64,000 nucleotides of DNA from Agaribacillus sp965228415 (GCA_965228415.1 OZ245814.1:5022001-5086000); one strand, 5' to 3'. Counted from the stretch's first letter, positions 52,053 through 61,286 are shown. A program made the numbers and translations. The notes: generated by a model from the letters alone, not told the origin.

Positions 52053-52880
52053 ATGTGCTATAATTTGGTCTTCATGACCAAAAAAAAACTGGACTACGCT
52101 CGGTGGCATGGCGCCACTGAAGAAGAGCTTTCTGGACTTGAACAGGAACTGAGGGATCTGGAAAAAAGACTGGATAACCGTCCTCCCACGTTTCATGCCA
52201 ATGCCTATGGCCTATACGATATTCCGGTAATCACTGATAAGAAACCCAATGATATCCAATTTATTGAGTGGGGGATGATTGCCGATGAACCTTGGAATAA
52301 AGACCTTGGCAAGTTTGCCATACCCCACAATCGGAAATTCAATGCGCGCGGTGAAAAAATGTTTGAAACGCCCTCATTCAAAAAGGCCGCGATGAAATCC
52401 AGGTGTTTAGTATTGGTCGATGGTTTTTTTGACAACTATACTGTTGAATATACAGGCCCACGAGGTGGAAAAAAGAAAAAGAGCTATCCCTTTTATATTA
52501 GACTGAAAAGCGAAAAGCCTTTTTGCATGGCTGGATTATGGGCGGTTAAAAACTTCGAAAAAGAAGGCATTGCAAAAACCACGGTCACTATAGTTACCTG
52601 TGCGCCTAATGAAATGATGGCCAAAATTCATAACAAACCGGCAGCATCGGAAGAGCCAAGAATGCCTTTGATATTACCACCGGAGCTGTACGATGATTGG
52701 CTTGCACATAAAGGGGCTGATACAATTGAAAAACAGCGAATTCTTGAAATGGTCAAACCCTATCCCGAGGACGAGATGGTCGCTCACTCTGTCCATAGAT
52801 TATCTGGAAAGGAATCAGTATCAAATACAGAAGAAAAGTTGGAAGAGTTTATCTATGATGATTTGGAATATCCCGTATGA
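52053..52880 (+). CDS. SRAP-domain (HMCES/YedK-like) abasic-site protein
   Basis: The 275-residue protein begins MCYN, with Cys2 as the residue that forms a thiazolidine link to abasic sites after Met removal. Further SRAP signatures are FNARGEKMFETPSFKKAA, CLVLVDGFFDNY in place of the usual GFYEW, and a conserved His-containing TIVTCAPNEMMAKIHN followed by PRMPLILP. The family protects abasic sites in single-stranded DNA. A copy on a mobilizable element could protect single-stranded transfer intermediates. The exact N-terminus fixes the start at 52053. Confidence 0.88.
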   Translation: MCYNLVFMTKKKLDYARWHGATEEELSGLEQELRDLEKRLDNRPPTFHANAYGLYDIPVITDKKPNDIQFIEWGMIADEPWNKDLGKFAIPHNRKFNARGEKMFETPSFKKAAMKSRCLVLVDGFFDNYTVEYTGPRGGKKKKSYPFYIRLKSEKPFCMAGLWAVKNFEKEGIAKTTVTIVTCAPNEMMAKIHNKPAASEEPRMPLILPPELYDDWLAHKGADTIEKQRILEMVKPYPEDEMVAHSVHRLSGKESVSNTEEKLEEFIYDDLEYPV

Positions 52881-53165
52881 GAGCGTGTTATTTTTGATGG
52901 GTGCATACCCTCACGCTGAATGATTGGGCTAAAGCAAAGCATCCATTCGGTTTATTCGATATCAGATGTGCTCTTTTATACTTATCCTGCAATTATCGAA
53001 ACAGAGAAGCTCCAAACCTAAGAAATATATCCTATCTATGTTGTCTATTGTAAAGATAATCAGTACATTTGTGTGATTTTATAACAAAATCAATGTTTAT
53101 CATGAAATTCAGACGGATGCTTACAAAGTATCCGCGTGAAAGAAGCAAACTTTGACAGCTAACTT

Positions 53166-53363
53166 ATGACCAACTCCGATATGCATGGTCTTTTTTCCTT
53201 TTTCACGAGCTTTCCTATCATCTTTTTGTGCTTGGTTGTGGTGGTTTGCCTTTTTGTAGCATTCGTAACCACCAGAAAAAATATTGCTGATTTTGAATGT
53301 TCATTTTTTCGGTGGTGGAGTTTTAAGGTCAAATTTAGGAGAACGCCCAGAAAGAAGGATTAA
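53166..53363 (+). CDS. small single-pass membrane protein, 65 aa
   Basis: A short protein with one strong hydrophobic helix (FPIIFLCLVVVVCLFVAFV) and a basic C-terminal tail (FKVKFRRTPRKKD). It may be a small toxin-like or accessory membrane protein; no Shine-Dalgarno sequence is evident. The 285 bp before it hold nothing I can identify. Confidence 0.5.
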   Translation: MTNSDMHGLFSFFTSFPIIFLCLVVVVCLFVAFVTTRKNIADFECSFFRWWSFKVKFRRTPRKKD

Positions 53364-53390
53364 TTGTGGTTTATATACCATGCCCACATT

Positions 53391-53429
53391 ATAGCAATAG
53401 TTGCTATCTGTTGTTATTTTCGGTATAAT
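53391..53429 (+). promoter_or_regulatory. sigma70-type promoter with operator for parDE
   Basis: TTGCTA (53401-53406) and a perfect TATAAT (53424-53429) are 17 bp apart. The palindrome ATAGCAATAGTTGCTAT (53391-53407, 7-bp arms) covers the -35. ParD antitoxins repress their own operons through such sites. This is a textbook proteobacterial promoter, not the Bacteroidota TAnnTTTG type. Confidence 0.75.
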
Positions 53430-53449
53430 TGTAAAAAAGAGGTTTTCAT

Positions 53450-53695
53450 ATGAACGTATCATTAAATGATCATCTGAAGAAATTTATAGCTCGCCAGCTT
53501 AAGGGTGGCCGGTATAATAACGCCAGTGAGGTTGTCAGGGCGGGGCTTCGATTGCTGGAAGAAAAAGAGCTAAAGTTATCTGAGCTTGAAAGGGAGATTA
53601 AACGAGGACTGGACAGCGGCCCTTCGCAAACCTGGGATAAAGATAAGTTCTTGAGAAAGGCGCACAAACGGGCCGATGATCTAGGCTTGCGTTAA
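53450..53695 (+). CDS. parD: ParD-type antitoxin
   Basis: An 81-residue ribbon-helix-helix protein (MNVSLNDHLKKFIARQL, NNASEVVRAGLRLLEEKE) with a C-terminal toxin-binding tail. AGAGG lies 7 bp before the ATG. It neutralises the ParE toxin encoded next and probably represses the operon through the palindrome at 53391. It helps to stabilise the element in the host. Confidence 0.92.
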   Translation: MNVSLNDHLKKFIARQLKGGRYNNASEVVRAGLRLLEEKELKLSELEREIKRGLDSGPSQTWDKDKFLRKAHKRADDLGLR

Positions 53696-53995
53696 ATGGC
53701 CATTGTAAAACTTACCCCGCTTGCGGAAGAAGATCTTTTTGAGATCTGGTACTTTATCGCCGTTGAAAAGCAAAGCCGTCTCAATGCTGATCGCTTTATA
53801 GATAAAATGGATAAAGAATTTTATAAGCTGGCGAAAACCCCAAGGATGGGAACGGAGAGAAGCATTTACGTGCCTGATTTGAGGGGCTGGCCGTTTGGGG
53901 AATATGTAATATTTTATCGGCCCATTTCCGAAGGCGTTGAGGTCATCCGGATTATTCACGCCAAAAGGGAAAAAGAATTGCTGAAATACCAGTAA
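53696..53995 (+). CDS. parE: ParE-type toxin (RelE/ParE superfamily)
   Basis: A 99-residue toxin starting at the base after the ParD stop (TAAATG). It follows the ParE pattern: VKLTPLAEEDLFEIWYFIA, FYKLAKTPRMGTER, then YVIFYRPISEGVEVIRIIHAKRE. ParE toxins usually poison DNA gyrase, though some relatives act as RelE-like nucleases. It forms an addiction module with ParD. Confidence 0.92.
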   Translation: MAIVKLTPLAEEDLFEIWYFIAVEKQSRLNADRFIDKMDKEFYKLAKTPRMGTERSIYVPDLRGWPFGEYVIFYRPISEGVEVIRIIHAKREKELLKYQ

Positions 53996-54190
53996 AGTCT
54001 GTGGGCTTTCCAGCTAAGCTCAGGTCTTGGAAATCAGCATCTGGTGATATTGTCAAATCGTTTATTATAGCATTTAGTAGATTCTGCACTATTTTTTGAT
54101 TATTTGCGAGCAAAGGTGTTTAAAAGCTCCTTTGGGCTTGGAGTAATCTTTTTTATTGACTATATTTGTCATTTGCTATCAAATGATATC

Positions 54191-56242
54191 ATGAAGTCAC
54201 AAAAAACACAAAATTCATCAAGCAATTGGCTTTCTCTTGAGGAAGCTGCTGCTTATATCGGAATCGGAAAAACGGTACTTTATACACTTGCGCGTGAGGG
54301 CCGTATTCCTGCCAACAAGCTTGGAAAAAAATGGGTTTTTGAAAAAAATAAACTGGACCTATGGGTCAAGGGTAATCAACCGATAGAGAGCTTCTTTACT
54401 AATCTAGATTTTAGTATTGATTCGAACGCATCATTGCGCGATCCTCAAAGAGAAGGCTATATGCGTACGTTTGAATTTTTCGGTGCAGGAAAGAACAAAG
54501 CAATTCTTCAAATACCGGTAGGATGTGGCAAGACGGGTTTGGCATCTATTCTTCCGTTTGGAATTGCAGAAGGCAGAACCCTCGTTATTGCACCAAATCT
54601 CACTATCAAGAATGGTCTATACGAAGCAATGGATATTACAAATCGTCCCAAATGCTTCTGGCGAAAAGCTGGTGTTTTAGGTAATGAGGAGATGGTGGCG
54701 GGGCCTTTAGCGTGTACCTTGGATACTGGTAATATTACTGTTGCCACAAAATCTCATTTCGTCATTACAAATATCCAACAGTTAGCGACAAACGTTGATA
54801 AATGGTTGTTACAGTTTCCAGATGATTTCTTTGACATGATCATCATAGATGAAGCCCACCACAGCGCCGCGAAGAGTTGGCAAAAAGTTCTTGAAAGGTT
54901 TCCAAAGGCTAAGGTAATTCACTTGACTGCCACACCTTTCCGAAGTGACCGTCAGGAAATTGATGGAGAGCTTGTTTATAGATATTCTTTCAGAAATGCC
55001 ACTCTAAAGGGCTACATCAAGCGATTAAAGGCTAGTTATGTTGCACCGGCAGAAATTGAATTAGGTTTTACAGATGAGCGAGGTCGTAAATATACCCTCG
55101 AAGAAGTTTGTAAGCTGAAAGCAGAGGACTGGTTTAGTAGAGGAGTGGCGTTAGCTCCGCTTTGTAATAAGCATATTGTGGATGCTAGTCTTGAAAAACT
55201 TGAAGAGCTTCGGCAATCGGGAACCCAGCATCAATTAATAGCGGTGGCCTGTTCTATTAATCACGCACGCGATATTCGTTCAATGTACTCAGAGCGCGGT
55301 TATTCAGCCGAAATTATTCATAGTCAGCAAGATCCGGAAGAACAGAAAAATGTCTTAGCGGCCTTAAAAAATGGGACACTAGATTGTATTGTACAAGTAA
55401 TGATGCTGGGTGAGGGTTTTGATCACCCGCACTTAAGCGTTGCGGCAATTTTTAGGCCGTTTAGATCTTTGGCACCCTACATTCAGTTTGTAGGTCGAAT
55501 TTTGCGTGTCATAGTACAAAATGATCCAGCCCATCCCGATAACCTTGGGCATATTGTTACCCATTTGGGGATGAATCTTGATCAGCGTCTGAGCGAATTC
55601 AAGGAATTTGAAAGAGATGACGAGGCTTTTTGGAAAAAAGTTATAGATGGTGAAGATCCCGAATTACCAGCTCAGGTGCGCTCAGGTGATACGCGGCTTA
55701 CTGGTGCTGAGACTCCTGTGGTTGTTCGAAACGAAATTGTCGATAGCCTGTGGGAAGAAGATTTTACTTCTATTGAAGATCAACAGATTATCGACGAGCT
55801 CCGTGATAAAATGACCTTGCTGGGGCTTGACCCAAGCCAAATCGAGGAGTTTGTTAAAAATTCTAAACCAGGGACAATGAGAAAACTCCCGGCGGCTGAA
55901 AGCTTTTCTATCCAGCCACAGCGTGCTTTGGAGGAAGCAAGGAAACGTGTCAATGAACAGAGCCAACGGATGGCTAAAATCGTCTTGAACCATGTCGAAC
56001 TTGAAATGACAGGTAGAGAAATTCCTTACAAGTATACTTCATTGGGCATTAGCGGACGGAGTAACTTCATTGCAGCGCTTACTATGGTGAACCGTGAAAT
56101 TAACAAGCGTCTAGGTAAAGAACGCAAAGACTGTTCAGTTGAAGATTTTAAAGAAATCCTTAATTCGGTAGATGATATTATCCAGGTAATTGCTCGTAGA
56201 CTTCGAAAAGCAAAAAGTGAATATGAAAAAAAACAAGCCTAG
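54191..56242 (+). CDS. SF2 DEAD/DEAH helicase fused to an excisionase-type HTH domain
   Basis: I start at the ATG at 54191 (MKSQKTQNSS); the frame reaches back to 54104 without support. The 683-residue protein has an N-terminal HTH_17 domain (residues about 14-60: LSLEEAAAYIGIGKTVLYTLA, GRIPANKLGKKWVF), then an SF2 helicase with Walker A (VGCGKTG), IIIDEAHH, TATPF, and motif VI (QFVGRILR). A helical C-terminal extension follows. DNA recognition by a MerR/excisionase-type domain fused to a helicase is unusual. It overlaps a zinc-ribbon gene and lies near the right end of the element, where defence cargo often sits. Confidence 0.87.
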   Translation: MKSQKTQNSSSNWLSLEEAAAYIGIGKTVLYTLAREGRIPANKLGKKWVFEKNKLDLWVKGNQPIESFFTNLDFSIDSNASLRDPQREGYMRTFEFFGAGKNKAILQIPVGCGKTGLASILPFGIAEGRTLVIAPNLTIKNGLYEAMDITNRPKCFWRKAGVLGNEEMVAGPLACTLDTGNITVATKSHFVITNIQQLATNVDKWLLQFPDDFFDMIIIDEAHHSAAKSWQKVLERFPKAKVIHLTATPFRSDRQEIDGELVYRYSFRNATLKGYIKRLKASYVAPAEIELGFTDERGRKYTLEEVCKLKAEDWFSRGVALAPLCNKHIVDASLEKLEELRQSGTQHQLIAVACSINHARDIRSMYSERGYSAEIIHSQQDPEEQKNVLAALKNGTLDCIVQVMMLGEGFDHPHLSVAAIFRPFRSLAPYIQFVGRILRVIVQNDPAHPDNLGHIVTHLGMNLDQRLSEFKEFERDDEAFWKKVIDGEDPELPAQVRSGDTRLTGAETPVVVRNEIVDSLWEEDFTSIEDQQIIDELRDKMTLLGLDPSQIEEFVKNSKPGTMRKLPAAESFSIQPQRALEEARKRVNEQSQRMAKIVLNHVELEMTGREIPYKYTSLGISGRSNFIAALTMVNREINKRLGKERKDCSVEDFKEILNSVDDIIQVIARRLRKAKSEYEKKQA

Positions 56243-56483
56243 AGGAAGAACGCCTTCTCTGATCGGAGGTTCACTTGGCAGCCCAAGAAAGTGTATTGTT
56301 CAAAAATCATGTGCCTGTAAGCGTTGTAAGGCTTCTATACAGAAGGGTGCCGAATGCTATGAAATTTCTCAGCTAGGTGGTAGCTTTAGTAACTACAAGC
56401 GGTACTGTGACGATTGTTTCCATTCCATTCTGGAAAAAACAAAAACTGATCTTGATTTACTTTTTGAAGATTTTGAGGATTAA
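56223..56483 (+). CDS. small zinc-ribbon protein coupled to the helicase
   Basis: I start at the ATG at 56223 (MKKNKPRGRT), which overlaps the end of the helicase gene by 20 bp. The 86-residue protein has a basic N-terminus and two Cys pairs (CACKRC and YCDDC) about 33 residues apart that probably bind one zinc, then an acidic C-terminal helix (DLDLLFEDFED). The overlap implies translational coupling with the helicase, suggesting a common complex. The family is not recognised. Confidence 0.65.
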   Translation: MKKNKPRGRTPSLIGGSLGSPRKCIVQKSCACKRCKASIQKGAECYEISQLGGSFSNYKRYCDDCFHSILEKTKTDLDLLFEDFED

Positions 56484-56684
56484 TTAATATAGCCTTGGGC
56501 AGTCTAATTAGTATTGTACAGCTCCTTGTTATCACATTTATTTTTCATATGTAATATTATCGCCCAAAATCCGCGTTCTTAGCATAAGCGATTTTCTTAT
56601 GGGAAAATGTATATAATACAGTGGCCATCTATATCCACTTATGCGTGCCAATCTAAACTCGCCTTGGATACGAGCAGTCCCAAG
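56484..56684. other. intergenic gap between converging cargo genes
   Basis: I see no gene or clear terminator in this AT-rich 200-bp gap between the zinc-ribbon gene and the ATPase. Confidence 0.4.
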
Positions 56685-58664
56685 CTAAATATTTTCATTC
56701 AATATACCCTCAAATGTATCAATTAAATCTTTGGGTAATAAATTCGGGTAATCTGACAATATAGAGTCATGTATATGATTCAATAAGCCTCCTGCATGCT
56801 TGTTTTTAGGCCGCATAAAACCAAAGACGTCCATAACTTTATTCTCCAGATCATGATCATCCATGTGGAGAAATTCTTTACGCAAAGATAGCTGCATCCC
56901 ATTTAAATAAGTAATATTTAATTTTTCTGAACCAGGCCGCACTGAACCAATAACCATGTCTTGAACGAGGTCTACCGTTTTTTGCCATGTAGAGGCGTCC
57001 CAACTAGAAAGCGAGACATAGGAGTCTGTCTCTGAAATTAAACCTTTCTGCCTGCTGAACGATAAATTTTCTTTAATGGATGTTGCAGCTATCAGCACCG
57101 GATCAAGCATAAGTGATTCAATTCCATCCCTAATTTCGGCGGAAAGTACTTTTATCCTTTCAGAACCCGCAACTTTACCATCCCAGTCTACCAGACCAAA
57201 TACACTTTTATTGCCATATTCAACCATTGAATTAACTATTCTATTTACTTGGGCACATCCAGAGTTTGCTTCAGCTCCCGACTTATCTTTGTGCCCCACC
57301 TCAATAAAGGTAAGAGAACGCTCGGAATTCAATTCTCCTTTGTATGTTTGATAAAGCTTTTCATATAGTTTAGCATCCGTTTTGCTTTCTACAAAGACCT
57401 GTCGACGGCCATCAAACGAGACCGATAAAGTTGGGACACCGGCTGTCAATATTGTCAATGCCTTACTCTTACTACACTTTTCTATTAAAGGGCCAGATGG
57501 GTTCATCTCAAATAAAGAGTCTTCCGGCGCGAGGGCTACTGTTGATGGACTATGGGTTGTAAGAATGACTGAAATTTTTTTCTTGGCTATCAATACCGTT
57601 TGAATTGTGTTCAGCAGGGATAACACCATCGATGGATGCAACGGAGCATCAACTTCATCCAGCAGAAGTAGCTTTGGAAACCTTTTTTCCTGCCTAAAAT
57701 CATTTGCATTATAAAGGCACAAAGCAAACGACATAAGAACTTTTTCACCAGAAGAAAGGTCTCTAAACCTCATATCCACATCCGATGAAATTTTCTTCAA
57801 TCTTGGTTCATAAGAAGAAGTTTCGTGAAGAGGGGGAGAGTCCACACGAAAGTCAAGGTTGCATGTTGCTAAGATATTATTGACAAAATCCCATGGTGGC
57901 TCACCATAAACATTTACGAATTCTTCAGGATTAAGATGTTTTAAGTCACTGTCATCTCCTGGCTGGTATTTTTCCAACCGATCATTTTGGTGAATCAAAT
58001 CTCTATAGGTCGAAAATAATTTCCCGAAGGCCTGTTGAAATACATCCACCTCGCCCCAAAGCAATTTTTTGTTTCCAAAATAACGTGATTCAGATGTTTC
58101 TAAAAATAGTTCAGGATTCTCATTGACTACCTCATTAACCAGTTTCTTCATGTGATTATCCCCAATATTTGCCATTGTTTCACTGCAAACCTGTTTTCCA
58201 AGCTGCTTCATTATATTCCTGAGTTGCTGATTTACTTGAATAGCAGTTTTGTTATCTGGCAATAGTCCTTCCAGCTTGCCAATATCTAGTTTACATATCT
58301 TACTTAGTGTTGAACAATTTTCTGGAGGAATTCCAAGTGAGATTGCCTGTTGCTGTAATTTTGGTAATATTTTGTCTTGGGAGGAGCGTATTGCATTGAA
58401 CCAGTTTGACCGTTGCGTTTGATGCTGGTGAGGGTCGAATATTCCAGTATCTCGTGGGATTATATTATTCCAGTCAAACATCAAGACGTCAGTATTGACA
58501 TTAACAACAAGGTTGGATTTTACATTTCCGCTTCTTATAGCCTCCAATAGATGCGTTTTGCCTGATCCATTTCTACCTGTCAGCACTACAAAACTGGGTA
58601 AAACTGTCACTGGAAGGCTAGTGATTGACTTGTACAATGCATAAAACGAAAGTGTGTAATTCAT
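56685..58664 (-). CDS. AAA ATPase with C-terminal TOPRIM-like domain (OLD/PARIS-like)
   Basis: The 659-residue protein has an AAA/ABC-type ATPase split by a long helical insertion: Walker A at residues 30-38 (GRNGSGKTH), signature RDLSSGEKVLMSF, Walker B LLLLDEVDAPLHP and switch VILTTHSP. The C-terminal part opens RQVFVESKTDAKLYEKL and continues to GLVDWDG, which matches the acidic motifs of TOPRIM/DUF4435 nuclease-like domains. This layout is shared by OLD-family nucleases and, in split form, by PARIS and related anti-phage systems. It is the last gene before the attachment site and a probable phage-defence effector. The ATG at 58664 lacks a Shine-Dalgarno sequence. Confidence 0.8.
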   Translation of the reverse strand: MNYTLSFYALYKSITSLPVTVLPSFVVLTGRNGSGKTHLLEAIRSGNVKSNLVVNVNTDVLMFDWNNIIPRDTGIFDPHQHQTQRSNWFNAIRSSQDKILPKLQQQAISLGIPPENCSTLSKICKLDIGKLEGLLPDNKTAIQVNQQLRNIMKQLGKQVCSETMANIGDNHMKKLVNEVVNENPELFLETSESRYFGNKKLLWGEVDVFQQAFGKLFSTYRDLIHQNDRLEKYQPGDDSDLKHLNPEEFVNVYGEPPWDFVNNILATCNLDFRVDSPPLHETSSYEPRLKKISSDVDMRFRDLSSGEKVLMSFALCLYNANDFRQEKRFPKLLLLDEVDAPLHPSMVLSLLNTIQTVLIAKKKISVILTTHSPSTVALAPEDSLFEMNPSGPLIEKCSKSKALTILTAGVPTLSVSFDGRRQVFVESKTDAKLYEKLYQTYKGELNSERSLTFIEVGHKDKSGAEANSGCAQVNRIVNSMVEYGNKSVFGLVDWDGKVAGSERIKVLSAEIRDGIESLMLDPVLIAATSIKENLSFSRQKGLISETDSYVSLSSWDASTWQKTVDLVQDMVIGSVRPGSEKLNITYLNGMQLSLRKEFLHMDDHDLENKVMDVFGFMRPKNKHAGGLLNHIHDSILSDYPNLLPKDLIDTFEGILNENI

Positions 58665-58748
58665 TTGATCATTGAATATTTACATATTTAAAAATGATTT
58701 GTTTTTCAAAAATAAATCCTGATTTTATCGGTGAAATTCGCCGGATTC

Positions 58749-58766
58749 TGTACCTATTCTGTACCC
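58749..58766. repeat. candidate integrase arm-type site, right copy
   Basis: This is an exact copy of the 18-bp sequence at 12593-12610, in the same orientation, 48 bp from the right core repeat. The base pattern upstream (TTC) makes the two TGTACC units here slightly longer than in the left copy. Confidence 0.6.
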
Positions 58767-58771
58767 TTAAT

Positions 58772-58804
58772 AAAAAAGGCAGCCACGTTTGATCGTAACT
58801 GCCT
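58772..58804 (-). terminator. element-borne terminator of tRNA-fMet
   Basis: On the minus strand an 11-bp hairpin (58777-58787 with 58794-58804, two G-U pairs, 6-nt loop) is followed by six T. It lies 12 bp after the tRNA 3' end and replaces the terminator displaced to 12410-12439. Confidence 0.75.
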
Positions 58805-58814
58805 GATTATCAGT

Positions 58815-58889
<75 letters not shown>

Positions 58890-58991
58890 TATATCTTTAT
58901 TTCTGGGTAAAATATCGCTTTTGAATAAACAATTTATTTGAGCTTTTCTCAAACGAGGTACAAAAGTAGGTGTTTATTTGTAAATATCAAG

Positions 58992-58999
58992 TACCTTTG
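58992..58999 (+). promoter_or_regulatory. Bacteroidota-type -7 box for era
   Basis: TACCTTTG fits TAnnTTTG and lies 20 bp before the ATG at 59019. A TTTG occurs upstream (about 58977) but at shorter spacing than usual. Confidence 0.45.
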
Positions 59000-59018
59000 T
59001 GAATTAATTTTTGAAAGT

Positions 59019-59909
59019 ATGCCTGAAAAGCCTCATTTAGCTGGTTTTGTAAGTATTATTGGTAAGCCGAATGTCGGAAAATCCACGCTCATGAATGCGA
59101 TGGTCGGGGAAAGGCTGTCTATTATTACCTCCAAAGCCCAAACGACCCGCCACCGCATAATGGGCATTTTGAGCGGTGACGATTTCCAGGTCGTTTACTC
59201 CGATACACCCGGCACCCTGGTGCCGCAATACCAGCTTCAGCAATCCATGATGCGTTTTGTCAACGCTTCGCTCGAAGATGCCGATATCATCTTATTTGTT
59301 ACGGACCTTTATGAGAAAATGGATGAAGAAGACCCTATTTTCAAAAAGATCAGTCAAAGCCAGGTGCCGGTGATTTTTTTGTTAAATAAGATCGACCAGG
59401 CCAAAGGCAGCCAGGCGGAGGATAAATTAGCGTATTGGCGGGAGCTGGTCAAGGCTGAAAAATATATGATGATCTCGGCGCTGGAAGGTACCAACGTTCC
59501 GGAAGTATTTCAGGAAATACTGTCGAGATTACCCGAGCATCCGCCCTTTTTTCCAAAAGACGAAATTACCGACAAACCCGAGCGTTTTTTTGCCGCTGAA
59601 ATTGTACGTGAGAAAATTTTTCTCCATTACAAGAAGGAGGTGCCCTATAGCAGCCAGGTGGTAATTTCCGAATTTAGCGAGGAGAAAAAAATTATCCGGA
59701 TGCGCGCGGAAATATATGTGGAAAGAAAAAGCCAAAAAGGAATTATAATTGGTAAGGCCGGGGCAGCCTTGAAAAAGGTAGGTACAGAGGCAAGGCTGGA
59801 CATGGAAAAATTCTTCCAAAAGAAGGTGTTTTTGGAAACATTTGTAAAAGTTGAGGAAGACTGGCGAAAAAAATCCGCCAAACTAAGGGGATTCGGATAT
59901 GAACAGTAA
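59019..59909 (+). CDS. era: GTPase Era
   Basis: I start at the ATG at 59019 (MPEKPHLAGF); the frame open from 58938 overlaps the promoter. The 296-residue protein has G1 GKPNVGKST, G3 DTPG, G4 NKID and a C-terminal KH domain (KGIIIGKAGAALKKVG). Era binds the 3' end of 16S rRNA and helps 30S assembly. It is followed 8 bp later by der, so these two ribosome-assembly GTPases form an operon. Confidence 0.97.
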   Translation: MPEKPHLAGFVSIIGKPNVGKSTLMNAMVGERLSIITSKAQTTRHRIMGILSGDDFQVVYSDTPGTLVPQYQLQQSMMRFVNASLEDADIILFVTDLYEKMDEEDPIFKKISQSQVPVIFLLNKIDQAKGSQAEDKLAYWRELVKAEKYMMISALEGTNVPEVFQEILSRLPEHPPFFPKDEITDKPERFFAAEIVREKIFLHYKKEVPYSSQVVISEFSEEKKIIRMRAEIYVERKSQKGIIIGKAGAALKKVGTEARLDMEKFFQKKVFLETFVKVEEDWRKKSAKLRGFGYEQ

Positions 59910-59916
59910 GTAAATT

Positions 59917-61224
59917 ATGGGAAATATTGTAGCCATCGTAGGGAGGCCCAATGTGGGCAAATCAACCTTGTTTAATCGCCTGATTGAGGGGAAAAAAGCC
60001 ATTATGGATAATGAAAGCGGCGTCACACGCGACCGTCATTACGGTTATGGCGAGTGGACCGACAAGCACTTTACAGTCATTGATACCGGTGGCTATGTGA
60101 CTGGTTCCGACGATGTTTTTGAGGAGGCGATCCGAAGTCAGGTGAGAGAAGCGCTTGAGGAGGCATCGGTCATCCTGTTTTTGGTAGATTGCCATGACGG
60201 TTTGACGGGACTCGATCAGGATTTTGCCAGGGTGGTAAGAGGTATGAAAAAGCCGGTATTGGTGGTAGCCAACAAAGCCGATACAACAGAGAAGGCACAT
60301 ATGGTCGGTGAATTTTATGGACTGGGATTAGGGGACGTATATCCTATTTCCTCCGCCAATGGGTCGGGTACGGGTGAATTATTGGATGAAGTCATTAAAC
60401 ATTTTGATACGAAAGGAGACGAAGATCCCGAGGAAGGCATCCCGAAAATAGCAATACTTGGAAGGCCCAATGTAGGTAAATCCTCATTCCTGAATACCTT
60501 GTTGGGCAAGGAAAGAAGTATTGTTACTAATGTGGCGGGAACAACACGCGATGCTATCAACTCACATTACAATCAGTTCGGAAAGGAATTTATACTGATC
60601 GATACAGCCGGGATCAGAAAAAAATCTAAAGTTAAGGAGGACCTGGAATTCTATTCGGTTTTGCGGGCCATTCAAAGCCTGCAGGACGCGGACGTTTGTA
60701 TCATTATGATTGATGCGACAAGAGGACTGGAGGCGCAGGACTTAAGTATCATCGGATTGGCCAATAAATACAGTAAGGGAGTGATGATTATGGTCAATAA
60801 GTGGGATTTGATTGAAAAAGATCATCAAACGGCTGCTACTCATCTAAAAGAGATAAAACAGAAACTTGGCGAGATGCACTATGTGCCTGTTATTTTTACA
60901 TCGGTGCTGACAAAGCAACGAATTTTTAAGGCGATTGAGATGGCGATTGAAATTTACCATAACCGCGTCAAAAAAATACCTACTTCCGCTTTAAATAATT
61001 TGATGTTGAAAGAAATTGACCGTTATCCGCCCCCGGCTGTGAAGGGTAAATATATCAAAATTAAGTATCTGACACAGCTACCTACGCATACCCCTTCTTT
61101 TGCATACTTCTGTAATTTACCGCAATACATAAAAGCGCCATACAAGCGCTATTTGGAGAACAAAATGAGAGAACACTTTGATTTTGAGGGAGTTCCGATT
61201 AATTTGTTTTTTAGGAAAAAGTGA
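59917..61224 (+). CDS. der: GTPase Der (EngA)
   Basis: The 435-residue protein has two successive GTPase domains (GRPNVGKST with DTGG and NKAD; then GRPNVGKSS with DTAG and NKWD) and a C-terminal KH-like domain ending NLFFRKK. It acts in 50S ribosome assembly. It starts 8 bp after era. Confidence 0.97.
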   Translation: MGNIVAIVGRPNVGKSTLFNRLIEGKKAIMDNESGVTRDRHYGYGEWTDKHFTVIDTGGYVTGSDDVFEEAIRSQVREALEEASVILFLVDCHDGLTGLDQDFARVVRGMKKPVLVVANKADTTEKAHMVGEFYGLGLGDVYPISSANGSGTGELLDEVIKHFDTKGDEDPEEGIPKIAILGRPNVGKSSFLNTLLGKERSIVTNVAGTTRDAINSHYNQFGKEFILIDTAGIRKKSKVKEDLEFYSVLRAIQSLQDADVCIIMIDATRGLEAQDLSIIGLANKYSKGVMIMVNKWDLIEKDHQTAATHLKEIKQKLGEMHYVPVIFTSVLTKQRIFKAIEMAIEIYHNRVKKIPTSALNNLMLKEIDRYPPPAVKGKYIKIKYLTQLPTHTPSFAYFCNLPQYIKAPYKRYLENKMREHFDFEGVPINLFFRKK

Positions 61225-61252
61225 AAAACTTTCACAAATTCTAAATTTTCCG

Positions 61253-61260
61253 TAAATTTG
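61253..61260 (+). promoter_or_regulatory. Bacteroidota-type -7 box for the small lipoprotein
   Basis: TAAATTTG fits TAnnTTTG and lies 27 bp before the ATG at 61287. No clear -33 TTTG is seen. Confidence 0.4.
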
Positions 61261-61286
61261 CCCGCTTATTCCAAAACATTAAAATT

